Source: Candidatus Zhuqueibacterota bacterium (lineage in GTDB: Bacteria > Zhuqueibacterota > Zhuqueibacteria > Thermofontimicrobiales > Sulfurfontimicrobiaceae). From it: DNA of 64,000 nucleotides. Location: positions 1-64,000 of the forward strand of contig JAFGMA010000235.1 in NCBI GenBank assembly GCA_016927835.1, in the 5' to 3' direction. Position numbers and translations under genes: made by a program. The notes below the pieces were generated by a model. It ran no database searches, was not told where the DNA came from, and saw only the letters and a program-made list of their open reading frames with translations. Positions 25,796 through 34,650 of this stretch are shown piece by piece. Numbering within the stretch: the stretch's first letter is position 1; the number at the start of each line of letters is the position of its first letter.

Positions 25796-28021
25796 ATGAT
25801 TGATTTGAGAAATCGAGCTTGGCTGGCTTGGCTGCAAAAAGTTGATCCGTTTTCCGCCGGATACCTCGGCTGCGAATCACCGCACCACACGATACGCCTG
25901 GGCACTGGCTTGCGGGAATTCTGGGCAGCGATGGAACCGATTATTGAACAGGGAGACCGCATTGTTGGCAGGATGGGAGTTTTTGGCATCGGCGGATTTC
26001 GCTATGGCTCTGGTATTTTCTGCGACGCCGATTTGGCTGAGCAATTGAAACAGCAACATCCTCAATGGACAGCGCACCTCGATGCATTGGTCACTTTCTG
26101 GAAATCTCTGGAGCCCGGCAGTCGGTTGCATTACCCTGCGGATCGCCAATGCGAAGATGAATCTTTGATGAGCGGATTGAATGTTTACTGGGCTGGCTGG
26201 GGCGGGCATACCGTCCTCGGTTTCGATCAGGTGCTGGCAGAAGGATTGGAAGGTATCCGCGATTCGATTCACGCCGCGCAAAAAAACGAAATGAATCAGG
26301 AAAAGCACGCGTTCCGCGACGCGTTGCTGCGTGTGTGCGACGGCATCGAAAGGTTTGCGCTGAATTATGCCCGAGCCGCAAGGGCATTGGCAGCCGCGGA
26401 AACGCACGAAATCCGGAAAGCGGAATTACTGGCGATTGCCGGGCGCTGCCGACAAGTTCCCGGCAGGGGTGCGCGCAATTTTACCGAGGCGCTGCAATCA
26501 TTCTGGTTCATCCATCTGCTGGATGGCACTGATTCGCCCGGCAGATTTGATCAATTCATGTATCCTTTTTACCAAAAAGATGTGGCTGAAAACCGGCTCA
26601 CTCAAACTGAATGCCAGGACTGGATCGATCACCTGTGGAAGCGGTTCAATGACACGCGTTCGTGGAATGTATGCGTCGGCGGCGTTAAATCTGATGGCGA
26701 GGATGGTACTAATCCGCTGACATTTATGGCGCTGGAAGCCACCCGCCGCTACCGGAAAGTGGCACCGAATCTCTCGCTGCGCTTCCACAGCGGTGCGGAA
26801 ACCGCGCAGAATCAACAGCTCTGGAATAAAGCGCTGGAAGTCATCGAAACCGGCGTAGGCATGCCCGCGCTTTACAACGATGAGGTGATCGTTCCGGCGC
26901 TAATGCGCTATGATATCCCTGAGACCGATGTTCGCGATTACGCCATGAACGGCTGCAGTCAGGTCGATATTCAGGGACGCTCACACATGGGACTGGAAGA
27001 TGGAGAATTGAATTTGCTGAAATGCCTTGAACTGGCACTGCATGATGGCTTTGATCCGCACACCCAATATCAGTTGGGATCCCAAACCGGCGATCCGCGC
27101 GAATTCCAGAATTTTGACGCGCTGTGGCAGGCGTATACGCAACAGGTGGAATTTTTCACTGCGCGCATGCTTAACGCCGCAAACCTGGTTCAACAGGCGC
27201 ATGCGGAAACTTCCCCGAATCTATTCCGATCGCTATTCGTCAAGGACTGTATCGCAGAAGGGGTTGATTTCAAAGCCGGGGGTGCACGCTATAATCACGG
27301 TCAAATCCTGACGCAGGGCATCGCCAATACCGCCGATGCGCTGGCAGTGATTCAAAAACTGATATTCGAAGACCGGCGCATCACAATGGATGAATTGCTG
27401 CTGGCGATGAGGAATAATTTCCCGAATGAATCATTCCGGCAGATGCTGATCAAGGCGGTTCCCAAGTACGGCAACGATGACCCGGTTGTCGATCAATTGG
27501 CGGCGCGCATCATCGATCACTTCTTCAGGCATTTGAATCGCTATCGAACCTGGCGCGGCGGAATCTACGGCGGCGGCTCCATCGTTTTCGTCAGAGCGCC
27601 TATTTTCGGCGCAAAAGTCGGCGCCACACCCGATGGGCGCAAAGCCGGAACACCACTGGCTGATTCTGTGGGACCATCGCAGGGTTTCGATACCAACGGT
27701 CCAACTGCCATGTTCAATTCGGTAGCGCGCATACCCCAGGTTCTGGCGCAGAGCACGTATGTATTGAATGTTAAATTCACTCCGCAGGTTCTCCATAAAA
27801 ACCGGGAAAAAATTATTTCATTACTCAAAACCTATTTCCGGAACGGCGGGCAGCAAATTCAGGTGAATGTGATCGATAAATCCACATTGATTCAGGCGAA
27901 GGAAAATCCGCAGCAGTATGAAAACCTGGTAGTCCGCGTCGGTGGTTACAGCGATTATTTCGTGCGGCTTTCGCCGGAATTGCAGGAAGACATCATCGCG
28001 CGAACGGAGCAGGTGCTGTAG
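25796..28021 (+). CDS. Glycyl radical enzyme (PFL/glycerol-dehydratase superfamily), substrate unknown
   Basis: 741 residues from the ATG at 25796, chosen for the GGAG upstream. The two signatures of glycyl radical enzymes are present. The thiyl-radical Cys lies in MNGCSQVD (Cys387), and the glycine radical site lies in VRVGGYSDYF (Gly717) followed by LSPELQEDIIARTE. A PFL-like domain covers most of the length. In the dehydratases and lyases I know, the Cys is followed by V-E or N-E; here it is S-Q, so the usual Glu base is Gln. That argues against a glycerol or propanediol dehydratase and leaves the reaction open. No radical-SAM activase is adjacent, so it must come from elsewhere. The enzyme is oxygen sensitive and indicates anaerobic life. 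It is convergent with iorA. Confidence 0.9.
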   Translation: MIDLRNRAWLAWLQKVDPFSAGYLGCESPHHTIRLGTGLREFWAAMEPIIEQGDRIVGRMGVFGIGGFRYGSGIFCDADLAEQLKQQHPQWTAHLDALVTFWKSLEPGSRLHYPADRQCEDESLMSGLNVYWAGWGGHTVLGFDQVLAEGLEGIRDSIHAAQKNEMNQEKHAFRDALLRVCDGIERFALNYARAARALAAAETHEIRKAELLAIAGRCRQVPGRGARNFTEALQSFWFIHLLDGTDSPGRFDQFMYPFYQKDVAENRLTQTECQDWIDHLWKRFNDTRSWNVCVGGVKSDGEDGTNPLTFMALEATRRYRKVAPNLSLRFHSGAETAQNQQLWNKALEVIETGVGMPALYNDEVIVPALMRYDIPETDVRDYAMNGCSQVDIQGRSHMGLEDGELNLLKCLELALHDGFDPHTQYQLGSQTGDPREFQNFDALWQAYTQQVEFFTARMLNAANLVQQAHAETSPNLFRSLFVKDCIAEGVDFKAGGARYNHGQILTQGIANTADALAVIQKLIFEDRRITMDELLLAMRNNFPNESFRQMLIKAVPKYGNDDPVVDQLAARIIDHFFRHLNRYRTWRGGIYGGGSIVFVRAPIFGAKVGATPDGRKAGTPLADSVGPSQGFDTNGPTAMFNSVARIPQVLAQSTYVLNVKFTPQVLHKNREKIISLLKTYFRNGGQQIQVNVIDKSTLIQAKENPQQYENLVVRVGGYSDYFVRLSPELQEDIIARTEQVL

Positions 28022-28026
28022 GATTC

Positions 28027-28060
28027 GTCTGAAAATTGCTTCCTGCAAAGGCATTCAGAC
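28027..28060. terminator. Stem-loop between convergent genes
   Basis: GTCTGAA at 28027-28033 pairs with TTCAGAC at 28054-28060; a short inner TGC/GCA pair follows. It begins 6 bases after the glycyl radical enzyme stop. There is no clear T-run, so termination is only suggested. Confidence 0.35.
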
Positions 28061-28069
28061 AAGACAAAT

Positions 28070-28095
28070 AGCACTTCATGAAATTATGAGGTGCT
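28070..28095 (-). terminator. Hairpin spanning the iorA stop codon
   Basis: AGCACTTCAT at 28070-28079 pairs with ATGAGGTGCT at 28086-28095 (ten pairs, one G-T) around a six-base loop. On the minus strand a TATTTGTCTT stretch follows, which would suit a weak terminator. Confidence 0.4.
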
Positions 28096-29841
28096 GCGCG
28101 AAGCATCAACCGGCTTTTGTATCGCTCCAGGCTTGCAGACCTGCCGGCATACATCGCAGCCGATGCAGAGCAGGCGGTTGATGCGCGTTTTCCCTGACTC
28201 CGCTTTTTCGACGGCAGGACAGCCCACCCGGAAACACATCCGGCACTCGATGCATTTTTCTTCATCCACCCAATATGGCTCACTGAACCGCTTTCGGGCG
28301 CGAATGATGCAGGGTGCATCGGCAATGATGACCGAAGGCTCCGCCGCCGCCATTTCCTGCTTCAGCACTCGAATGACGTCATCCAGACTATATGGATCCA
28401 CCCGCACGACGCGCTTCACACCAATCGCCTGGCACACCGCCTCAAGATCGAGCTTGTGCGTTTGCTCGCGGGAGAGGGTCATGCCGCTCCCCGGATGTTC
28501 CTGATGACCGGTCATGGCAGTGATATGGTTATCCAGAATGCACAGTTTGGTATGCGCTTTATTATAAATAACATCAATCAGACCGGTGATTCCCGAATGA
28601 ATGAATGTCGAATCGCCGATGACACCGATGAGCTTGCCCTTCATTTGCTCCGGATTCGCTTTTTCAAGTCCCTCCGCGATGCCCACGCTGGCGCCCATGT
28701 CCAGACAGGTATCCATGCATGACAATGGCGGCAAGGCAGCCAGCGTATAGCAACCGATATCTCCGGTGACCGTCAGCCGCAATTTTTTCATCGCATAAAA
28801 CACCCCGCGATGCGAGCACCCCGGACAGAGTACGGGCGGTCGAACCGGGATCGGATTCGATTTTAGCGCAGCGGTTTTTCCTCTTTGACGGTCAAACGCT
28901 TCGGCAATAATATCCTGGCTCAATTCATACAGCAGGGGCAATTTTTCTTTGCCGGTAACCGCGATTCCCATCGCCCTAATTTGTTCTTCCAGGAACGGAT
29001 CAAGTTCTTCAATCACATAAATTTTGCTGACAGCCCGGGCAAATTCCCGGATCAGTCGCTTCGGCATGGGATGAGTCATCCCGATTTTTAAAAACGATGC
29101 ATCGGGAAAAGCTTCACGCGCATACTGATAGGCAATCCCGCTGGTAATGATTCCCAACTCTTTCGAAGCCCATTCAACCCGGTTGAATTCGGCGGAATTC
29201 GCGGATTCAGCCAGCCGTTGCATTCGGTCTTCCACGAAGACATGCCGCTGTCGGGCGTTTGATGGCAACAACACGTTTTTGGGAAAATTGCTTTCATACT
29301 TGCGGATTGGGGATTCAAGCCGCTCGCTCAGGGTAACCACGCTTTTGGAATGGTTGATGCGCGTTGTTGTGCGTATTAGAACCGGTGTATCGAATTCCTC
29401 GCTGACCTGAAATGCCAGTCTCACGAATTCTTTGGCTTCCTGGCTATCGGCTGGTTCGAACATCGGGACTTTTGCAGCGCGGGCATACCAGCGATTATCC
29501 TGTTCATTTTGTGAAGAGTGCATCGCCGGATCGTCAGCGGAAACAACCACCAATCCGCCATTCACCCCCATATATGAAGCGCTGAAAAAAGGATCAGCCG
29601 CAACATTCAATCCCACATGCTTCATCGCTGCCAGGGAGCGCGCCCCGCCAAGAGCAGCACCAATGGCAACCTCCAGGGCAACTTTTTCATTTGGCGCCCA
29701 TTGCGCTCTGATTTGCTCATATTGCGTGATATTTTCCAAAATTTCCGTGCTGGGCGTGCCGGGATAAGCCGCCGCAAATGATGCCCCGGATTCGTAAGCG
29801 CCCCGCGCGATTGCTTCATTACCTGATAATAATGCTTTCAT
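28084..29841 (-). CDS. iorA: Indolepyruvate ferredoxin oxidoreductase alpha subunit
   Basis: 585 residues starting at ATG 29841 behind GGGGAG. The enzyme decarboxylates aryl 2-oxoacids from aromatic amino acids to aryl-CoA and reduces ferredoxin. The N-terminal pyrimidine-binding half begins LLSGNEAIARGAYESG, with AYPGTPSTEI next. The C-terminal TPP half shows CPGCSHRGVFYAM, GDIGCYTL and GVIGDSTFIHSG. At the end are two 4Fe-4S motifs: CIECRMCFRVGCP and CIGCDVCRQVCKPG. The partner beta subunit iorB, normally next to it, is not seen on either side: a 196-bp gap and the aldehyde dehydrogenase lie upstream, and a convergent gene lies downstream. IorA usually needs IorB for activity, so the beta subunit is probably elsewhere in the genome. 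Confidence 0.92.
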   Translation of the reverse strand: MKALLSGNEAIARGAYESGASFAAAYPGTPSTEILENITQYEQIRAQWAPNEKVALEVAIGAALGGARSLAAMKHVGLNVAADPFFSASYMGVNGGLVVVSADDPAMHSSQNEQDNRWYARAAKVPMFEPADSQEAKEFVRLAFQVSEEFDTPVLIRTTTRINHSKSVVTLSERLESPIRKYESNFPKNVLLPSNARQRHVFVEDRMQRLAESANSAEFNRVEWASKELGIITSGIAYQYAREAFPDASFLKIGMTHPMPKRLIREFARAVSKIYVIEELDPFLEEQIRAMGIAVTGKEKLPLLYELSQDIIAEAFDRQRGKTAALKSNPIPVRPPVLCPGCSHRGVFYAMKKLRLTVTGDIGCYTLAALPPLSCMDTCLDMGASVGIAEGLEKANPEQMKGKLIGVIGDSTFIHSGITGLIDVIYNKAHTKLCILDNHITAMTGHQEHPGSGMTLSREQTHKLDLEAVCQAIGVKRVVRVDPYSLDDVIRVLKQEMAAAEPSVIIADAPCIIRARKRFSEPYWVDEEKCIECRMCFRVGCPAVEKAESGKTRINRLLCIGCDVCRQVCKPGAIQKPVDASRSTS

Positions 29842-30037
29842 GATACTCCCCGATACAATGATTCCGCTCAATTCTAAATTGGCTATTAATAAACTTCCAG
29901 ATTCTTCTGTAACCAGCGCTGATGCTTCAGAGTGAACGCCCCTTATCGATTTCACGACTCGCATCGCATAAAGACGATGCACTCCGAAATGTTTAAATTA
30001 TACCCATTCGAAGTACAAAACCGATCACCTGCATTGG

Positions 30038-31462
30038 CTACAGGTTCAACACCACCATTCGAATATTCGTCATCTCTTCGATGGCATACTTCAAGCCTTC
30101 CCTGCCGATACCGCTTTCCTTATTTCCGCCATAGGGCATGTGATCAACGCGATACGTTGGCACGTCGTTGATGATGATCCCGCCGACATCTATTTTTTTC
30201 ACGGCTGCAAACGCCCGGTTGAGATCGTTGGTATAAATCCCGGCTTGCAGCCCATATTTCGAATCATCGACCCAATTCAAGACCTCTTCGAAATTTTCGT
30301 AAGGAATAATCGAAACCACCGGTCCGAAAATTTCATCACGCATAACTTTCATCTCCGCTTTGACGCGGGTGAGAACCGTTGGCTGGAATAACGTGCCCGA
30401 ACGCGTTCCCCCCGTAAGCACTTCCGCGCCCGCCGCAACCGCCTCCTTGATCCAATCTTCCACGCGTTCAGCCTCATGCTCATTGATCAGCGGTCCCACA
30501 TCGCAATTTTTTTGAACCGCATCGCCCACGACTTGCTGTTGCGTGGCGGCGAGAAATTGAGTCAAAAATGCTTCGAATTTGCGTTGGTGCACGTAAATTC
30601 GCTGCACGGAAATACAAACCTGCCCGGAATTGGCAAACGCACCCACAATGCAGCGGGGGACAGCTTTTTCAATATTCGCGTCCTCGCAGATGATGACTGC
30701 GGAATTCGAGCCTAATTCCATAGTATATTTTTTCAGCCCGCCGCGACTGATGATGTATTTGCCCACCGGCGGACTGCCCGTGAATGAGATCATCGCCACG
30801 CGCGGATCCGTGACCAACCAGTCGCCCACAGTGGCGCCGCCACCCATGATGATGTTCAGTGCGCCGGCAGGTAACCCGGCTTGCATGAGCAATTCGCCCA
30901 GGCGCAGCGCTGTCAGCGGCGTGGCGGTTGCCGGTTTCAAAACCACGCTATTTCCCGCCGCAAGTGCCGGAGCCACTTTATGGGCGACCAGATTCAGCGG
31001 AAAATTGAAAGGTGTGATGGCGCCGATAACGCCAATCGGGAACCGCAAATAGAATCCCATTCGATTTTCTGAGCCTGCTCCGGCATCCATGGGAACGGTT
31101 TCGCCATGGATTTGTTTGGCTTCTTCCGCGGCAAATTTGAAGGTTTGCACCGCCCGACCCACTTCCCCGATAGCGTATTTCCAGGCTTTGCCGGCTTCGC
31201 TGGCGATTAATTCGGCGAGTTCTTCGGCGTGCTTTTCAAGGAGTTGCGAAGTGGTTTCGAGGATTTTGCTCCGTTGGTGCGCCGGCAGGGATGACATCAC
31301 CGGGAAGGCGCGCCGAGCACTTTCTATCGCAGCATTGACATCGCTTTGGGTCGCTTTTGGAACGGTTCCCAGCAGGTCATTATTCAACGGATTCACGACA
31401 TCGATAGTCGAGGTGTCGGAAAGCCATTCACCATTGATTAGCATTTTATATTCGTTACTCAT
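30038..31462 (-). CDS. NAD(P)-dependent aldehyde dehydrogenase (lactaldehyde/semialdehyde type)
   Basis: 474 residues, the usual length. AGGAGG is 6 bases before the ATG. Family marks: ITPFNFPLNLVAHKVAPALAAG near 151-172, VLKPATATPLTA, FTGSPPVGKYI near 228, catalytic Glu in TMELGSNSAVII near 245-256, and catalytic Cys in NSGQVCISVQRIYV near residue 275-288. The last motif is shared with lactaldehyde and related short-chain aldehyde dehydrogenases. The product would be an acid such as lactate. It is preceded at 111 bp by a GH78 rhamnosidase on the same strand, and rhamnose breakdown yields L-lactaldehyde; that link is inference. No rhamnose isomerase, kinase or aldolase is in the window. Confidence 0.9.
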   Translation of the reverse strand: MSNEYKMLINGEWLSDTSTIDVVNPLNNDLLGTVPKATQSDVNAAIESARRAFPVMSSLPAHQRSKILETTSQLLEKHAEELAELIASEAGKAWKYAIGEVGRAVQTFKFAAEEAKQIHGETVPMDAGAGSENRMGFYLRFPIGVIGAITPFNFPLNLVAHKVAPALAAGNSVVLKPATATPLTALRLGELLMQAGLPAGALNIIMGGGATVGDWLVTDPRVAMISFTGSPPVGKYIISRGGLKKYTMELGSNSAVIICEDANIEKAVPRCIVGAFANSGQVCISVQRIYVHQRKFEAFLTQFLAATQQQVVGDAVQKNCDVGPLINEHEAERVEDWIKEAVAAGAEVLTGGTRSGTLFQPTVLTRVKAEMKVMRDEIFGPVVSIIPYENFEEVLNWVDDSKYGLQAGIYTNDLNRAFAAVKKIDVGGIIINDVPTYRVDHMPYGGNKESGIGREGLKYAIEEMTNIRMVVLNL

Positions 31463-31573
31463 CCTCGCCTCCTGAGTTTATTTGCATTCTAACTGGTTTG
31501 ACGGGTTGAATGAATATTTCGGCTATCATGTTTTTTATTTTGAAAAGCTGAAAAGCAGGATAATTGCACGCTT

Positions 31574-34312
31574 TTATTTCATACTCAACTCTATCCGATA
31601 TTCGCCGGACGCCAACCGTTCGGTACAACGGAGCCATCCGCCGGATTTTTCGAAAGCGACGTTGTTCCGGTTGATCGTCACGATGGCGCGCTTCCCCGGA
31701 TCGGGCAGGTGCACATCTGCCTGCATTCCGCCTGGTATTTTTAAATTCATAAATAGCTTTTTTTCTGTCCGCTGAATTTTCATCTCGATTTCACCCTGCA
31801 ACGTTGGGAGCAGAATTTCAGCCTGCTGCAAGTCCGCAGGGAAACGGGGCGCAATTCGTACACGATCCCAGCCCGGATTCAGCGGGGAAATTCCCATAAT
31901 CTGTTCTGAAATGATTGAAATCGGACACGTCGCCCAGGGATGACAAAAACTGGTGTTCCATTTCAAGTCCGGATCCCAGGCTTCGAGGGTAGTGGTGGCA
32001 CCTTTGCGGATCATATTCAACCAGGAATGCAAGCCGTCCGAGCACAGCAGGCGATAAGCAGCCTCCCACTCACCGGCTTGAAAAAGCGCTTTCAAAACGA
32101 AATTGGCAAAATAAACGCCGCAAGCCAGCCCTTTCGAACTGACAAAGTTCAGAATCCCGGTTCGCTGCGAATCGTCCACCATATCGAAGAGCAGCGGCAA
32201 CACATTCGCATGCAACGAATGATGCGAACTGGTATCGGCATCCTTGAAAAGCCCCGCGGATTCATCGAAAAGGATTTTTAAAAATGCAATCCGCAGCATG
32301 TCCGCCTGCATTTCGAATTTCCGGGCATTGTCAATTTGATTCAATTCAACTGCAATCGCGGCGCTCTTTTTGAGTGCATTGTAATAAAACGCATTCAGAG
32401 CCGTGTTGACACCGTTTTCCGCGGCTTTCATATCATACTCATCACGTAAATTGGGCGGCCAATCGACAACGACAAAACCTTCTACCCGCGATAGCAGCCC
32501 TTCATCAGTCCTCCATTTTTCGAAAGCAGTCATCATTTGACACACGGAAGTATACATTTCCTGCAAGAATAGGCGATCCCCTGAATGGCGATAAAATTCC
32601 AGGAGCAATTCGGGCAGGAGCAGCGAGTAATCCGGGATATCCTGCTTCAGCGCCGAAGGTGCGACCGCCAACATGATATCCTTATATTTCAAGGATTGCG
32701 CGTAGTGCCGCAGCGCCTTTTTCAATAGCGTCAATTCGCCAGTGTGCCAGATATGCGATAATCCGGCTACGTAAACATCGCCCAAGTATTGTCCTTTTTC
32801 ACGCGTGGGGCAATCGAGGTAGCCTTCCTGGGTTCCCATTTCGACAGTGTACCGGCATAACTCCCAGATGGCATTCAAATTCGGATCGGAACTTCGGAAT
32901 CGGCTACTGACATCGGGCACGGGAAAATGGCGCACATACACGCGAACATCATTCACCTCTGTTTCAACGCCGTTTGGCAGCAAAATTTCAACATAGCGAA
33001 ACGCTTTATAATCATAAAATTCAAACTCGAAACTCGCGGTGTCGAGCGTAATAAACTCCTGGTAAATTGTTGAAGCGCGCATATCGTAACGCACACGTCC
33101 ATCTTCATTCAATTCCTCGCCGTGCCGGATTTCCAGTGTTTGCCAGGCATCTCCCCGAAAAGTAAACACCAGCGTGCCCACGACTTCAGCGCCAAAATCA
33201 AACCAGAGCACGCTATCACCGATGATCCGTTCGATATTCGGTTTGATTGCATAGCGCTGCAATGGCGGCGTGGGCTGGGGATGCAGGCGATGATCATTCA
33301 AAGGCGGGATAGCGACTTCCCGAGCAGCAAGCCAGTCGCTATCATCAAATTCAGGTCTTCGCCAATGCGCAAGAGCCTGGCGCGCATCCCAATCTTCGAG
33401 AAATTGCGTATCGTAAGCCGTAATTCGATCACCCGCGTAAGCCTTCGAAACAGCGCTGCGCCAGCCAGAATCGGTTGCAACGATTTGCAGGCTGCCATCT
33501 TCGAAATAGATGTGCAATTGAAGCAGAAATCCGAATTGCTTATCTCCACTCACCCAGACGCGGTTGTGAAGCCCCTGGTAATAGCAATCTGCCGCCAGGC
33601 AATGCTCAGAATCCTGTTTCAAATGCTCGGTGACATCGAATGTGTTATAGTAGTAATCGAACAGATAAGCCGGCGCCGGACCCTGCCCGATGTACTGGTC
33701 ATTCAGATAGAGCTTGTAATAATCATCGGCGGTGACAAAGCAAATCGCTTTTCGTATGGAAGAAGGCACTGCTGTGAAGTGCTTGCGCAGGTAGAAGTGC
33801 AAATCAGCCAGCCCGTCGACAGCTTTCATTTTTCCGGATCCGGCGTGCAGCACCTGTTTTGTCTCCGGGAAAGACGCGATCTGAGGTTGAATCCAATACG
33901 CCTGCCATTCGGCTTTATCTTCATCGGGTCCGACAGCCAGAAATTGCGGCTCACTGTACTCCGATTCGGAATTTTCCTTGTTCCAGAATCGCACTTGCCA
34001 GTTGTAAATGCCGCATGCCGGCACGTTCGCTGCATCAATCACGCATCGCGCGGAACGGGATTCTATTTTACCTGTGTCGTAAATGTTTGTCGAAGGCGTT
34101 GTTTTTAAATCGAAGATGCGCACCTGATATGCATGTTGCTGCGTGCCATCCGGAATCCGCCAGTTGAAAGTCAGCGCTTGCCGGGGCATGCCCAATGCGG
34201 CTTTTCTGAAATTACAGCTCAGGTGTGAAGGCTTCATTAATGCGTCTCCGGTAAGTGTGGTTGATAGAAAGCACAGGACGAGGCAACTGATCGTGAATTG
34301 AATTGGTTTCAT
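31574..34312 (-). CDS. Glycoside hydrolase family 78 alpha-L-rhamnosidase, exported
   Basis: 912 residues from ATG 34312; the longer frame to 34381 lacks a ribosome site. A signal peptide covers the first 20-25 residues. An N-terminal fibronectin-like domain (MKPSHLSCNFRKAALGM...) precedes beta-sandwich domains with DDYYKLYLNDQYIGQGPAP, then the (alpha/alpha)6 barrel. The conserved acid region reads YLDCPTREKGQYLGD near 495 in place of the more usual DERLGW form. The sequences TTTLEAWDPDLKWNTSFCHPWA near 795 and GISPLNPGWDRVRIAP near 828 are typical GH78 C-terminal marks. It removes terminal rhamnose from plant or microbial polysaccharides, outside the cytoplasm. The aldehyde dehydrogenase follows on the same strand. 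Confidence 0.92.
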   Translation of the reverse strand: MKPIQFTISCLVLCFLSTTLTGDALMKPSHLSCNFRKAALGMPRQALTFNWRIPDGTQQHAYQVRIFDLKTTPSTNIYDTGKIESRSARCVIDAANVPACGIYNWQVRFWNKENSESEYSEPQFLAVGPDEDKAEWQAYWIQPQIASFPETKQVLHAGSGKMKAVDGLADLHFYLRKHFTAVPSSIRKAICFVTADDYYKLYLNDQYIGQGPAPAYLFDYYYNTFDVTEHLKQDSEHCLAADCYYQGLHNRVWVSGDKQFGFLLQLHIYFEDGSLQIVATDSGWRSAVSKAYAGDRITAYDTQFLEDWDARQALAHWRRPEFDDSDWLAAREVAIPPLNDHRLHPQPTPPLQRYAIKPNIERIIGDSVLWFDFGAEVVGTLVFTFRGDAWQTLEIRHGEELNEDGRVRYDMRASTIYQEFITLDTASFEFEFYDYKAFRYVEILLPNGVETEVNDVRVYVRHFPVPDVSSRFRSSDPNLNAIWELCRYTVEMGTQEGYLDCPTREKGQYLGDVYVAGLSHIWHTGELTLLKKALRHYAQSLKYKDIMLAVAPSALKQDIPDYSLLLPELLLEFYRHSGDRLFLQEMYTSVCQMMTAFEKWRTDEGLLSRVEGFVVVDWPPNLRDEYDMKAAENGVNTALNAFYYNALKKSAAIAVELNQIDNARKFEMQADMLRIAFLKILFDESAGLFKDADTSSHHSLHANVLPLLFDMVDDSQRTGILNFVSSKGLACGVYFANFVLKALFQAGEWEAAYRLLCSDGLHSWLNMIRKGATTTLEAWDPDLKWNTSFCHPWATCPISIISEQIMGISPLNPGWDRVRIAPRFPADLQQAEILLPTLQGEIEMKIQRTEKKLFMNLKIPGGMQADVHLPDPGKRAIVTINRNNVAFEKSGGWLRCTERLASGEYRIELSMK

Positions 34313-34356
34313 GGTCGATGCGTAGAAATCAGGTAATTTTACAGAAGATGATTTAT

Positions 34357-34643
34357 GCCCACTAAGCACACAAAAAGACACGAACTCATTATAATCCCAA
34401 AATCGGCGATTGGCTGTTGGATTATGGCTTTTAGCGCTTAGCTCATCGAGACTTACGGGTATACATTATTTCACCTATTGGGTGATAAACCTGGATCATT
34501 CTAATTAATTAAAAATTAATTAGCTAAAAGCCAATCGTTGCACGCCGCTGCCAAATGCTAATCGCTCAATTCGGGAATAATAGTGAATCGTTGCCGTGGC
34601 AATAAAGAATAACTTGCACAAGCATTCCGTGTTTTTCGTGGGC
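34357..34643. repeat. Intergenic inverted-end repeat region
   Basis: GCCCACTAAGCACACAAAAA at the left is matched in inverted sense by TTCCGTGTTTTTCGTGGGC at the right, although imperfectly. An inner pair, GCGATTGGCTGTTGG...GGCTTTTAGC against GCTAAAAGCCAATCG, adds a second nested palindrome, and AATTAATTAAAAATTAATT lies between. No open frame. It fills the gap between the GH78 and UroD-family genes. Confidence 0.4.
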
Positions 34644-34650
34644 TGAACAG

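Noticed and set aside
33122..34108. Open frame of 328 codons on the plus strand
   Set aside because: Lies wholly inside the GH78 gene on the other strand; Arg/Ile-rich without any motif.
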